Below, one piece after another: positions 1 through 12,419 of a stretch of DNA of 64,000 nucleotides (position 1 is the stretch's first letter; each line of letters starts with the position of its first letter). Below the pieces are notes generated by a model. The model saw nothing but the letters and a program-made list of their open reading frames with translations. It ran no database searches and was not told where the DNA came from. The DNA comes from Pseudevernia furfuracea (taxonomy: Eukaryota > Ascomycota > Lecanoromycetes > Lecanorales > Parmeliaceae). Both the position numbers and the translations under genes were made by a program. The DNA is taken from the NCBI GenBank assembly GCA_022315425.1, contig JAIUPT010000031.1, forward strand, positions 682,001-746,000, read 5' to 3'.

Positions 1-999
1 CGTGATTTTCTTTCAAGAACGACTTGATTGAGAAAGCGCACTCAGCTCGTTATATGAACGATATCGCTTCATCTTCACTCTCTGATAGACATCACATATA
101 TTTACATATGATTTCACGTCTATCTTAATACTATTCTAATAGTATTTTCTAGTTATTAGTTTTAGTGTCTTGTCGATATCGAAATGTCTCGTCAAGAGAT
201 CATTATGATAATATCTCAATAGCTCTTCGCGGACGAAAGTCTCTTCGAGAACGTATAGCATGTTCTTATATCTTAACAGTTTTTAATTATTTCATATTCA
301 AGCTTCGACGTCACTCTTTCGCTTGTTCTACGCTTCGTCTTTTCTTCGCTATTGAATATAAGAATCTTTTAGCTAAAGTGCTTTAATAAGCTCGAAGATA
401 AACTTGTTACTGAGATCGTATATCGTTTCGCTTATTGTCGCAATGTGAGCTACTAAGCGTGAGACGAGCTGTTTGCAATTAATAGTCTTAATAATAGAAT
501 TAAGCTACGCGATAGCTACGTTGCGTATATTCTAAGTAAACATTTCGCTTAAACTCTCTGCTTTCGCAGTTGAAGATTCTTTAAGTCTCGAAGAATATAT
601 AACATTAAGATGAGTCTCTTAAATTGTAGCTGTCATCAAATTTGTAAGTGTTGTCTTCTGAGTAGTCACTTTTTCCTTATTATTAGTTACTAGATTATAT
701 TATGTATTCACGTCTAGGCTATGTATCGCAAAGGGGGGTTCAACGTTTGAGCTGCGCTTCGTATGCTTATAACTCTTATCTTGCTTATACGCTGTTCGAA
801 TAGCAGCAAATATGAAACTTATTAGATCTTTTATCGTTGTCAATTTCTGTTATAACGTTAATAATAGTCGATTTAACGACTCGTTTTCACTCTTATAATT
901 AGGTCGCCTTGACGACGTATCGACTGAGTTTGTCTTTTCTGATCTGTGTGTAATGAAAAAATCAAACATTAATAACTTTATTGCTCATCTGACTTGTCG

Positions 1000-2290
1000 C
1001 TTATTCAAACTCGTTATTCTCATAAAGTACTTTAAATTGTTATAATTCGTAAGTACTTTCACAGAATGAAAACTCTCTTTTAAATAATAACGTCACTATT
1101 TGAAGATCGTTACGATAACGAGTAACTCTTGATTATGAGTCTTATAATTTCGCTCTGCAGAAATCATTTTTCGAGAATAAAATGTAACTGAATATTATTG
1201 CTTATTATCATTTTGTAACTGAGTCAAAATGTCTGTTAAGTCGAAATCTAAAGTATTCGTTTTCACTCTGATGAGAAGTTCTGAATCAAAGTGATATAGA
1301 AGAGACGCTTTTATAAAGGCTTCGCGAAGTCGTCGAAATATCTTCTTCGTCTCAACAGGTCAATCAAAAGATCTTGTCTTGATTCTCTTGATACTTCTCT
1401 TGAGCAAGTTTGTAAGTGATTCGACAATTTGAAAATAGTGATGAATGAATCTTCGATAGAAATTCACAAAGTTCAAAAAGATCTATATCTCATAAAAGGA
1501 CTTAGATCTCGATTACTTCTAAATTGCTTTCACTCTGCGTTTATTCATTACGACGTCATCGATGAACATTATAAAGTCTAGAAATTCGACTTCTGTGATG
1601 AAGAATTCACATTTCTTCAAACTTGTATATAGACTGAAACGTCTTAGTCTCTCAAGCACTTGCTTAACATAATCTAAATGTTCTTCTTGCGAACTCGAAT
1701 AAATCAGAATGTCGTCAAGATAAACAACGCAAAAATTGTTAATTAGGTTCGTTAACGACTTATTAATATAAGTCTGAAAGGTCGTAGGGGCGTTGATTAG
1801 GTCAAATGACATTATCAAGTACTTAAAGTGATTATAACGCGTACGAAACGCAGTCTTTCACTCATCGCCCTTACGAATTCGAATACGATGATACGTATTC
1901 TTGAGATTCAATTTTGTGAATCTCTTGACTTTATTTAGATGATCTAGAGTCTCACTAATCAAAGACAAAGGGTGACGATTTTTTATCGTGACTTTGTTTA
2001 ACTCTCGATAGTCGACACATAGTCGCAAGTCGTTATTCTTTTTTGATACGAAAAGAATAAGAGACTCTACTAAGCTCGTTGAATACTGAATTCAGTCTTT
2101 CGCTAAGGTATCGTCTAAATATGTTCTTAGTGTCGCTAACTCGATGTTAGATAGATTATATAGTGAATCAAATGATGATTTCGCTGTAGTCTCAATAACA
2201 TAATCACGTTCTTCGTGCGACGAAAGTCGATTGACTTCTTCGATTAAAAATACGTCTTCGTATTCGCGTAACTTCTCTGACAATTTTGAG
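1000..2290 (-). pseudogene. Gypsy pol fragment: reverse transcriptase and RNase H
   Basis: The 1519-1818 frame encodes the reverse transcriptase core: the FDLINAPTTFQTYIN block, the catalytic VVYLDDILIYS block (YLDD intact) and the KKCEF block that follows. The 2092-2283 frame carries the preceding region ending in LRTYLDDTLAKD, typical of the start of Gypsy reverse transcriptase. Below 1500, frames interrupted by stops still read the FYRRFI connection, an RNase H start (LLYHFDSELLIRVKTN, where the usual acidic residue before the last position is changed to Asn) and FYSRKMISAERNY around 1150-1180. Stops replace expected Trp, so this is a RIP-style pseudogene, not an active enzyme. Its job in an intact element would be copying genomic RNA into DNA and degrading the RNA strand. 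Confidence 0.88.
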
Positions 2291-2749
2291 GTAGCGTCTG
2301 CGGGCTGCGATTATAATATATTCGCTAAGACTTCGTCAATGTGATATTTTCTTGCTGACGCATCAAAAATATCTGTGATCACTAAAGTATACATTGACTT
2401 TTCTCTCTTCAATGCGTTAGCAAAATCTTGAGATGAAAGTATCTTATGCGTATGCGTATCGATATCAAAGCGTTAGATTCTCTTAGCAATGTCAATCACG
2501 ATATCTTTATCTGTTAATGCTGACAGTCTTAATATAAAGGGTGAATTGTCTTCTTTTGCGATGATATAAAAGATGTGTGAACATCGCTTTATATAACTTT
2601 AACTATCTTATAACTTATAGTGTATAAGATAGACGACATAACAAAAGATCGTGTTGTCGTTTATTTATTTGACACTTAATAAAGACGCTTCGACTAATTC
2701 GAGATTATGTTCAAGGGCAAAGCGTTAATCAATCATATTGACTTCGATC

Positions 2750-4118
2750 TCGTTATTAAATTATATCGAAGTCGACATTAGAATTGCTTCTCGATCTTCT
2801 GTAATTACTTTCTTTAAGAAAATTATACTGGGTGTCGAAATGACTTCTTGTTTTGCCCTCGTCGTTAAGAAGTCTTCGACGAGAGTCTTTCTTTTCTCGA
2901 CGAAGATGACTCGATAGTATAAGTATCAATGTTTTTAACGTCATCAATAGACACACGATTAACGTCGTCTGTCTTGAATTATCGATATTCGTTTGCGTAA
3001 TATTTCTTCTTATGACAGTTGTAGCATTCGACTATCTTTAGATGTTTCTTGCTTTTCGACTTTTTGTCTCGAGATTCACCTTCGTTTGAGCGACGCGAAG
3101 TATTCGCTTTCTTATTCTTACGAGATTGCGTCGCTCGTTTATTGTTATTGAGTTTGTTTTCTTTCTTATTTTCTTTGTTTCGTCTTTGATTCGTATTCGA
3201 GTCGATATCGTTTGTGTCTCGTCTATTATGTGATGAGCGTGCGTTGACTCTCTTATTCGTATTCTTCAGACGAATAGTCTAAGCGATAAGATCTTCTCGC
3301 GTCGAGACTATTTGTCTCGTGCGAGTGATGTCGTCTTGAAGTTTCGAAAGAAGTCTCGTTATTAACGTCGTAACTCGTTGAATTTCGTTCGACGACGATA
3401 ACTGGGTCTCAAGACTGAAAAGATAGACCTCAAATTGAATTACTGATTGAGATGATCTTTGCCGCGCATTCGTATAGATTATGTTTACCTTCAGCTATCT
3501 ATTGATTGAATTCTATATTTTGTTAAGCAGAAAAGAGACGAAGTGATCTCAGCTTTCTATCTTAATCGGGTTCTTTTCTCGTTCATTATATCACTATTTC
3601 TTAGAATCTTCCGCTAGAAATTGCATACATCAAACAATTTTATCGTGATCGTTCAAGAAATACGCTAAGATATTCATAAATGCAACTTCGACGTCCCGTA
3701 TTCAGTTACGATGCTCTCGTCTCGATTTGTTATAATAATCGTTAAGATTCTTTGATTTAACACTTCGTCGTTTTATGACATATGTTAATTTAATATCTAA
3801 ATGACGTTTTGACCCTGCTCGGGCATTAAAAGAGTCGCGACGAGTATTCGACGTGTTCGATTCGACATCGCCTTGATTTCGTTCATCTGACGATTCCTCT
3901 CGTTGAAGGGCATTGATCTCTTCGTTGATGTCATTCAGTTATCGTCTTTTTAGTAGCTGATCTCGACGTTAAGTTGCCTAAGTCAATCGCTCGTTCAAAG
4001 TTAGATCGACAACATCGTCTTTCGAAGTAGATGTCGATTGTCTTTGACTCTCGAATTCCACGTCAGAGATATAATCTGATTCGTTTAGGTTCACTATCTG
4101 TGACTATTCTCCAGACAT
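2750..4118 (-). pseudogene. Gypsy gag with zinc knuckle, degenerate
   Basis: The minus-strand start ATG at 4118 opens MSGE followed by a stop that replaces Trp, then an acidic Ser-rich stretch. Further on, around 3600-3670, the frame reads a nucleocapsid-type segment ending MQFLAEDSK, which resembles the conserved Gypsy gag core. A CCHC-like knuckle (ECYNCHKKKYY, where Gly and His have drifted) lies at about 3010-3050. Order and spacing relative to pol are as expected for Gypsy gag. Several stops and frame changes mean that no full protein can be made. The gag role (capsid and RNA binding) comes from family knowledge. Confidence 0.7.
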
Positions 4119-4314
4119 GATGTGCGAGTTAAATAAACCTGCTTCGTTTCCGATACGTTACGATTGCGAGCGAGTGATTGTTATTATACTAAGTTCGAAT
4201 CGCTACCCCTCGATGAGAAGAAGAATTAGAATTGTTAGACTGACTTATATAATATAGATATATATAGACAGGCTAGAGTCGTGTAGCAATGTGAACTTAG
4301 CGAAGATATATATA

Positions 4315-4685
4315 TTGCGTATAGTATATCTAATAGTAAGACTAATTCTTAAGGAAGGAAAATGGGAAACTTCGAGACATGGCCCTCTTAAGCTTCTCAC
4401 GCCAAGAATCCGCTTGGCATGCGTATGTCAAGCGATTCGATTACGCTCGGCAACCCTCAGGCTCATGCGACAGCTGTTCTCTTGGTCCCGCTGCTAACAA
4501 TTGCGTATAGTATATCTAATAGTAAGACTAATTCTTAAGGAAGAAGAATAAGAAACTTCGAGATATAACTCTCTTAAGCTTCTCACGCCAAGAATTCGCT
4601 TGGCATGCGTATGCCAAGCGATTCGATTACGCTCGACAACCCTCGAGCTTATACGACAGCTGTCCTCTTGGGCCCGCTGCTAACA
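4315..4685. repeat. Two tandem 186-bp copies, LTR-like, with a hairpin
   Basis: Copy 1 is 4315-4500 and copy 2 is 4501-4685. They differ mostly by G-to-A and C-to-T changes, and copy 1 is the less mutated one. Each ends in CTGCTAACA; read on the minus strand this begins TGTTAGCAG, so either orientation gives a TG...CA end. Inside each copy is a near-perfect inverted repeat, CGCTTGGCAT-GCGT-ATGCCAAGCG, perfect in copy 2 and with one mismatch in copy 1. The position between two opposed Gypsy coding regions suggests that this is LTR or leader sequence of one of them, most simply the 5' LTR of the minus-strand element. Confidence 0.65.
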
Positions 4686-4689
4686 TCTA

Positions 4690-7600
4690 TATATCGTCTT
4701 TTATTTCAGCGACTGATATTAGCTCTATTAACTTAGTTCACTTTGATATTGCTAATCTTATCTTATCTAATATCGTCGACTTTAATATTATTAATGCAAA
4801 TCTTAATAAAGACTTCGATTCAAATAAGAGAACATAGATAAAGAATATCGAAGAGTTAGACTCTTTTCGTCGTCGTTAAGAAAAGCAGTCTGAATTCAAA
4901 ATATAGTCTAAAAATGTTTAATTTATAATTCAATTCTTATCTCAGCAGTTATAAGTGTCGTAACAATTTTACTCTGTGAGAAGCTTCTCGTAATAATTTA
5001 TATTAATAACATTCACTACTATAAATAAGATTAAGCGTTCGAAACGCAAGAATAAGAAGCGTGTTAACAAGAGAGTCGAATCTTAATTCTTAATGAGTTT
5101 GTTTAATAAGAATCTCAATGTCTTCGACTTAGTTAGTTCAATACGTCAAGTCTTGAAGAATAACAAGATAGATATGACTTGAATAAATCTCGTCGTCTGA
5201 TCTTTTATGATATGTAGAGAGCTTAAGCGTCTCTATACGAGAATAATTAAAAAGCGTTCGTCGAAGTCTTCTATAATTTAATAACAATCTTAATAATCTT
5301 AATTCATCTTTTAATTTATGCAGTAAATATTTTAATCTATATCTATTTATATAATATCTTAATAGTAATTCTTTTAATCTATGATAAGTGAAGATCTATA
5401 GCTCTCTCAGATCGATTTGAATCAAGATCTTTAATAATATTCTTCTTAAGTCTTTTTATAGTCTTTCTTAACTCAGTCTACGAGAATAGTTTCGAACATT
5501 ATCGTAATATAAGTCGAAAAGCATATTCGTTTCTTATTAACTATAATAGCAGCAGAGAAAGCCTTTCGTATTATAAACGTTATTTATAAGTTTAACGACT
5601 TTATCGCTGTTATTAAGAAGAAGATTACTTAAGTAGATTAAGATTTCAATATAAATATTATATCTATTAATCTAGTTCGTTATCTAAGCTTATAGCTTCG
5701 CTCTCTAAAAGAGATTAACTTTAAAAATCTATCGATACGTATTATTAATTATCGTGAGACTATATTATATTATTAAGTGTGACTTCGCTTAATGATCGAA
5801 GATATTATGTGAGATATTCGTTACTTTATAGTCTCGAAGTTATCTTAAATTATTATAACAGATAAGATCGAGTATCTAAGCTTGATCTTAGATATGTCTT
5901 AATTGTACTCTATTAATGTCTTTATATTTATTCGACTATTAACGATATTTATTAAGAATAGAACTATTAAGAAGATAACTCGATAGATTATTAATCTCGA
6001 GCTTGTTTTTTATAAAGATTATAATCTCTTAATATATTTAAAGTTCGTCATAACATAGATTGAGATTATTAAGTTTAATAATAACAACGACGAACTCTTC
6101 TTCTTCGACTCATCTTCTAATAAGAGTAATAACATTAAGAACGTCGACGACTCGGTTTTTCGTTGAGTTCTCAGCATAACGAAAAATTGACTAAAGTTAA
6201 GTCTTTCTTATCAAAGAGTTTCGTGTCAAAGACTTTATTCTCTGCTTCGGGCGTGCCCCTTAAGATCGTTCATTTAAATTCATTAGTTTATTATATTCTA
6301 TTGTCGAAGACTTTCATAGTTATAACTTTTGAAGCTTCTTATAACTATTTCTACGAAGACTTTAACTTCTTTTTAATAAACAAATCTAAATAATTCATTA
6401 ATTCACTTAGTGTTTTCGACTCATCTTATTATTCACGTGTCTTTTAGATTAATATAAAAGCACGTATCTCTGCTAAGTTAGCTTATTTTAATAGATTCAT
6501 CTTACGATCGTTTATTTTATTAAATGTTATCTTAGTTACTCTCGAGTCTTGAGCTAGTGTAGTTGATCTTATTTTAGATTCTCTTATTTCTATATCAGTA
6601 GTAAGATTATAGATTCTTATATTATTATGTTATTATCGTTATCTTAATAACACAGACTTGACAGATCTATTATATATCGATCTTATTATATATCGTATAC
6701 GTATCACGTTCGACATTAAATCTATTTTAAACATATATTAAAAACGTTGACCTGTTTATACAGAGTGATAACTACGTAAGATTATTTAAAAAGGTCTTGA
6801 TAAAGATATTTATGAACTTATAGAGACAGTTAGCGAAAGACTTTCGTAATGAAACGCTCGAGCAGTAGTAGTGAATAAAGTCGATAATCTTATCTTACAG
6901 AATAAGTCTCGCGTTATATTCGATTATTCGAAAGTTAAGAAGAATCTATCTGATATATATATGAAGCTTAGTTCGAAGGTTCATAATAATCTCTCGAATT
7001 CACGTCACAAGTGTCTTTTTGTAACTAATCTCAAGCATATTCATCTTATTATAATACTATATCTCGATGATCGTTATTACTTTGCTTTCACAATCTCTAA
7101 GATCAAATAATTATAGCTTATTCGAATACAGTAAAAATTCAAGTCAATAGACTTTATTATAACGAAGCTAGAATATCGTGCTTTCGAGATTTTATCTCTC
7201 TCGCATAATAAGCTCTTATTCTTATATTCAGCCTATTATAAGTACTTATTAATGCTTATCTTTTACATTAATGACTTGTTCGAAGAATTTCGTAGCTTTT
7301 AAGAGCAATACGATTTCTTACGTTAATACTTCTTATTACGAGTCGAGTGAGCACGTCTTAAACTATTTTTAAAAAGCTTTAACTGTTTGCTAAAAGCATT
7401 AAGATTCTTAATATCACGTATTATATAAAAGATCTAATTATTATACTTGAGAATCGAATTAAAAAGATTATTGCATAATTAGTATTCTTAGATTAATCTA
7501 AAGTTCGTGCGTTTCTTAAGATAGTTAACATCACACGTCGCTAAATAAAGAACTTCGTTAAAATCTCACGATTACTTATTAAACTTACGAGCAAGATAGA

Positions 7601-9700
7601 GTGAAGATAAACGCTATCGAAGCAGCTCACGTTCGAAATTCTTAAGATTAAGTATGTTACACGCATCAGTATATATGAAATCGATTTTAATCTGATTGTT
7701 CATTTTTACACTAATATATTAGAATTTGTTAAAGATCTTACTATTACACAGTTTTAATAAGTATAAACTATGAAAGTCTTTAATAATAATCTAATTAAGA
7801 TCTTAGTCATTTACGACTTCTTCATGTTCATATCGACTCGTTATAAGTATCTCACTTATAAACGAGAATTTTACGTCATCGTGAAATTTGTTAAGAAGTA
7901 TAATTATCTATATAAGCATCTCTATTATACTACTATTGTTTATACTAATTCTAAGTCCCTTATCTACTTTTTAATTGCGAAAACTTACGAAGACATTTAC
8001 GATTATTGAGTCGATTAACTAAAACGACTTAATCTAGAAATCAAATACATTTCAGATTATAAAAATAAGATATTCGATGCTTTGTTTCGCACTTTATTCG
8101 ATTTAAATTATAATAAGATCTCGTAGATTGTAAAAGTCTTTAATAGATTATCATAGTAAGAGTTTAAATAAATTTAAAAAAATGAAAAGAATAACTATAA
8201 AGTCTTTCTTAGCTCTCTAACATAGACTGATAAGAATAAGATCGTTAATAATAATATTATTCACAATGTGTTAGTCTTTACGTTTATCGCTATAGACCTT
8301 GCTTGAGCGAAAGTCTATTATAAATCATAATAATTTGATGAGATCTATAAGCTTCTCTTAGATTAGTATAAGTCTATTTTTCTTTCTATTATTACCTTAC
8401 GTAAGACGTTTAATTATCATATTTATAATAATATTCTTTGAATCTATCGAAGTAACTCAAAGATCTATCTGTTCTGTGTTTTTAAGCTTAAAGTACTGTC
8501 GATGCTTATAAAGATTCACGATTAAAGCGAGCATTAAGCGAAGACTAATACGATGACTCGATTTTACGACTTATATTATTGATCTAATCAAGCATAAGAC
8601 GTCAAACGCTATATTATCGATTGTTTGATATATGTATAACATGATTCTATCACACGATCGTAATTCTTATATCTTATTACAATCACGTATTCATTTTAAT
8701 TAATAAAGATAAACTTTATCGATCTTCTTAACACTATCTCAACTAATAAAAGATTCGTTTTAAATCTTGATTATTATATGTCTTAATTTAGTGTGTCGTA
8801 CGTCTGTGAGATTAACAATGTCGACGACGTTATTCGATATCTGAAGCTCTTTTTCATTATCTTTCGAAAATCTCATATATTTTATATCGATTCTGATTAT
8901 TACTTCGAAAAGGAGTTGAGAGATTATCTCAATAACGAAGATATCGCAATTGATTATAACTCTTTAGCCTCGCATAAATCAATTAATTTAATCGAGATCA
9001 TAAATCGCATATTGAAAGAAGTTGTTCGTAAGCTAAAACCTAAGTGAGATCTCAGTCTAACGAATATAGATAGTGAGATCAACTTAAGAGTTATTCGTTA
9101 TTTAGACTTATTATCAAGAAGCATTATGTTAAACCCTTTGTCGAATATTTTAATTATTATCGTTATCTTAAAGACACTATTAGAGCGCGATATTCGCGCC
9201 TGAGTTAGTCAATTATAGAAGTCATATATATACGAGATTCATATCTATCTCAAGTAGCGTGTCGAAATTCATGATATCGTACGAATCATAATATAATAAT
9301 AGAAGAAGAATATGATCACTCGATATAATAAAGAGATTAAGCGAATAGTATATTATATAAGAGATCTAATAATGCTATATTAAGAGAGTGTTAATAAATT
9401 ATAGTCTCGCTAAAAGAGGTTTTTTAACATATCAGACTATAATAAATTACACGCGACGAGTTTCACGCTACGGTAACTAAACGATAGACGCATAAGAAAT
9501 ATCTTTTATAACGATCACCTAAAGATATTCGTTTCACGCTTCGATTATCTAATAGATTCGTTAGATTCACATTTGCTATAGCAATAGAACATTAAACGAA
9601 ATCGTCGTTTTCGAAATCGGGCTTGATTTTACGTTCTTTATCTAACTAAGTATTTTATGAAAGACTTTCGTAAGGGCCTTGATTTAGTATAAGTTATCTT
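4690..9700 (+). mobile_element. Degenerate Ty3/Gypsy retrotransposon, plus strand
   Basis: Gag-like broken frames occupy about 4700-6150, followed by a spacer or protease region, reverse transcriptase (6870-7500), RNase H (7770-8100) and integrase (8500-9050), the Gypsy order with integrase last. It is a different lineage from the minus-strand element: its reverse transcriptase active site reads YINDLFEEF where that one reads YLDDILIYS. No LTR pair could be matched at its ends, so the left boundary is taken at the neighbouring element and the right boundary is only approximate. Mutation is heavier than in the minus-strand element. Confidence 0.8.
6860..9050 (+). pseudogene. Gypsy pol: reverse transcriptase, RNase H, integrase (decayed)
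   Basis: Recognisable blocks run in order. At 6871-7110 is the start of reverse transcriptase with RVIFDYSKVKKNL and a DDRYYFAFTIS segment. At about 7262-7290 FYINDLFEEF is the catalytic box, with the central Asp changed to Asn (YIND for YIDD or YMDD). At 7770-8100 is RNase H with TYKREFYVIVKFVKKY and NSKSLIYFL, then LKRLNLEI and a decayed SRTLF end. At 8793-9047 is the integrase core with HIFYIDSDYYF (second Asp) and SHKSINLIEIINRIL (catalytic Glu in LIE). Numerous stops separate these pieces. The catalytic Asp-to-Asn change is what a G-to-A transition at GAC or GAT gives. Confidence 0.85.
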
Positions 9701-10340
9701 AATATGATTTGTTATAGAATTTCTTTGCTTTGATAGCGATTATAATAGAATTCAGAGTATAAGTTAGATACGACTATATCGATTATTTAAGCGAATACTT
9801 ATATGTTTGTTATTTGTTTATGTATAGCTTTATATGCATGTCGCTGAGGTTTCGATCTTTTAGTATAAAAGTAGTTGAAAGGGACGTTGAACTCTTTAAT
9901 AGCTAGGTCATATATAGCTTAGCTTCCTGACTTGGTGACGTGTAGTTATCTATAGTAGGCTTTCTATATAGAATCTATATTCTATTATTACTTATAGAAC
10001 TAATCTTCTTTCAATTAATGTGATTCTAAATTACGATCTATAGACGATTACTTGACTTGTTACGATACTATAACGATTTCTTAGTTTTAAAACTACATAA
10101 CGATTCTTTAAATACTACGTTTCAAAAAAATTATCGTATTATTTTTTTAATAGTATCTAAACAGTTACTTACTCGAGACGTTTCTTTTTTTGATACGTTT
10201 TATAATCTTTATCGTAATAACTGTGAAGCTTGCTAATAACTATTAAACTTGTCAAGTCGAGTATTCGAAAGTCTTAAATAGTGAGAAATATCAACGCTTT
10301 TGAACATTTGACTGCAAAAATGAGCGATTTAGACGATTTT
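9060..10340. other. AT-rich decayed repeat DNA, no gene
   Basis: This is continuous with the tail of the plus-strand Gypsy element, then unrelated decayed sequence. No frame of useful length and no recognisable protein were seen. The only identifiable unit is the mutated 94-bp repeat at 10021-10114. Confidence 0.6.
10021..10114 (+). repeat. 94-bp repeat, mutated copy (partner at 14851-14944)
   Basis: Aligned without gaps to 14851-14944, this copy differs at 15 positions. Fourteen are C-to-T or G-to-A in this copy and one is a transversion. Both copies share the same orientation. The homology stops sharply at the right end (…TTCTTTAAATA). It may be part of an LTR or a miniature element; its coding family is unknown. 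Confidence 0.8.
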
Positions 10341-11327
10341 CTCGCGGGGACGATGTCTCTCAATATATACGTCACTGTGGTGGGGGGCTATGATGAGATG
10401 ACATGTTGGAGTGGGGTTGCGGAAACCTAGGTACTCTTGCGGAAGTTAGTCTTTCGACGCTAATTGAAAGATATAGCTTACTAATCATGAGACGGTTATT
10501 ATTTAAGAACGTTTCACTGATCGGGAACGTTTATAAATTGTTACGATTATTATTTGTCACTGTCAAATGACAAGTATATTAGAGTGTAACGTCCCGTTAG
10601 TACTACGGTAGCACTACGATAGCACTACAATATCATATCCTGACCTTGTGTCGCTAAGGTAGCTAAGAGTCGTTCATTAGCGTCACGTTAAAGATACGCT
10701 AGTGCGAGCGAAATGATATATGATTGACTGAATTTTAACAAATAGCATAATTGCATATATCTCTATTAATAGTAGTCTGCATGATATATTCTTATTAAAG
10801 AACTCACTTACGTGATAGCGTGTAACTAAGAGATTGAATAAGTTGTACGAAGGCGAGAGGATTGTCAAATAACGCCTTATCTCGAGTTAGATACTCTCAT
10901 AATGCGATTAAAAATGCTTCGGGTGTCGTCTTTCGAAAATAGGGTTAGAGGTTATACTAGCGCTATTTGAGATTCTGGATGTTCTCGTACTGAGTATGAA
11001 TTGCTTGTCGTGAGTCTTATATTTGAGCTTTTAGGAATAAAAGAAGAGATATATATATTGACTACGCACTATATGAACCCTATTCATTTATTATGTGAGA
11101 CCATTTGAATGTGTGGTTGTTGAGTATAATGGGATTAGGAAGATTTGGATTTTGGATTTGGTGAGGGAATTAAAAAACGTTTGGTCACATTGGAACACCG
11201 TACTCGTATATCCGGGCTTCCCCACATTCCGCTGGACCTCGGCACGCTAGGAGCATCTACAAGAATCAACTTCAACTCGCAGAATTCTTACATACCATCT
11301 CAACCCCCTACTCCCAATCAAGAAGCA
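10341..11327. other. Transition from decayed DNA to gene island; carrier upstream region
   Basis: A GC-richer patch at about 10340-10440 carries no recognisable gene. At 10591-10633 a short repeat of the type GTAGCACTACGATAGCACTAC occurs. From about 10900 base composition approaches that of the gene island, and 11100-11327 is the presumed 5' untranslated region of the carrier, ending in a pyrimidine- and CA-rich leader before its ATG. No TATA box is obvious. Confidence 0.5.
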
Positions 11328-12419
11328 ATGACCCAAGCCACATCAGCTGCCCAGCATGGTGACAACATAGCCCATGCCCTCGCTGGCGCTGGTGGGGGTC
11401 TTCTCTCTATGACTTTGACGTAAGTCCACCTTCTCCAGCGTCACCAGTGTTGCAATGCTAAGCGACCTCACAGATACCCACTCATCACGCTCTCCACCCG
11501 CGCACAAGTTGAATCCAAGCGCGCCCAATCGTCTACCTATGATGCCGTTCGTCGCATTGTCCAGCGAGAGGGCGTCATAGGTCTTTACTCGGGCCTTGAT
11601 AGCGCCCTTTTTGGCATAAGCGTTACTAATTTCGTCTATTACTACTGTGATTATGTGTCTCTATCCCTACCAGGCCGTTGACTCGGCCTCGGTATCACCA
11701 GCTAATAACGTCTTTGCCCAGGGTATGAGTGGACACGTGCCTTCTTTGAAGGTGCAGCAATCCGTAGCTCGCGCACATCGAAGAAACTCACAACGATCGA
11801 GTCTATTACCGCCGGAGCTATCGCCGGCAGCGCCACTGTCCTCATCACGAATCCAATATGGGTTGTCAACACGAGAATGACGGCCGCCCAATCTGGTCCC
11901 TCGTCTTCGAACCTTCCCACATCTTCTACAACGTCCGACCAGCCAGCACGAAAATCATCAAGCTTCGCAACTCTGATAAAACTCTTTCAGACTGAGGGTC
12001 CTACTGCTCTTTTCGCAGGGGTACTGCCTGCACTCATTTTGGTAATAAATCCGATATTGCAATACACAATTTTCGAACAGCTGAAGGATCTGCTCGAGAA
12101 GCGGAGGAGAGTTACGCCACGTGACACTTTCTTTCTTGGAGCCATTGGCAAGCTACTGGCGACTAGCATCACGTACCCATATATCACGGTGAAGAGCAGG
12201 ATGCATATGGCAAGTAGGGAGGGTCCCCGGGACGGCATGATGCAGAGTCTCAAGCGGGTTGTCAGAGAGGAGGGATGGAGTGGGCTTTACAAGGGTATTT
12301 TACCGAAAGTTACCCAGAGCGTTATTACGGCTGCGTTTTTGTTTGCCTTCAAGGACGCATTGTATCATATGAGCGTGCAAGCGCGGAGAAAGATACCAGC
12401 GAAGGTGCCAGGGAAATGA
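11328..12419 (+). CDS. PMP47: Peroxisomal adenine nucleotide carrier, PMP47/ANT1 type (mitochondrial carrier family), two introns
   Basis: Join 11328-11419, 11474-11646, 11722-12419; the 320-residue product matches the family's usual 310-340. Introns are 11420-11473 (GTAAGT…CAG) and 11647-11721 (GTGATT…CAG, branch-like CTAAT near 11702). Both splice inside codons, and only this splicing links the three blocks in frame. Three carrier repeats are visible through their signatures: YPLITLSTR (residues 32-40), NPIWVVNTR (132-140) and YPYITVKSR (240-248). The loss of acidic residues in the first and third and the WVVNTR form of the second are typical of the peroxisomal clade, which imports ATP in exchange for AMP to activate fatty acids for beta-oxidation. 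I chose the ATG at 11328 because DNIAHALAGAGGG follows closely, as in relatives; an upstream in-frame extension from 11145 has no family counterpart. A Ser/Thr-rich loop (about 146-170) is variable in the family. The gene is intact and unmutated, unlike its surroundings. Confidence 0.93.

Larger units (their letters stand above)
1..4689 (-). mobile_element. Degenerate Ty3/Gypsy LTR retrotransposon, minus strand, cut by window edge
   Basis: Read on the minus strand, this holds gag (from 4118 down), a zinc knuckle near 3010-3050, then reverse transcriptase and RNase H down to about position 1000. Integrase should follow and is either too decayed to read below 1000 or lies outside the window. 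The 5' LTR region should lie to the right of gag, at about 4230-4685, where a tandem 186-bp repeat sits. A possible primer site is the minus-strand stretch GGGGTAGCGATTCGAAC near 4190-4215, which resembles the complement of a tRNA T-arm and acceptor end; this is tentative. Every reading frame is broken by stops that fit C-to-T mutation of Trp and Gln codons. It abuts, in opposite orientation, the plus-strand Gypsy element on its right and may have inserted into it. The family call is solid; the ends are not. Confidence 0.85.

Noticed and set aside
4190..4230. Definite primer binding site for the minus-strand Gypsy element
   Set aside because: The tRNA-like match lacks the usual TGG next to an LTR end, and the LTR boundary is uncertain.
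11145..11327. N-terminal extension of the carrier
   Set aside because: In frame, but absent from the family and low in similarity; the ATG at 11328 gives the standard N-terminus.
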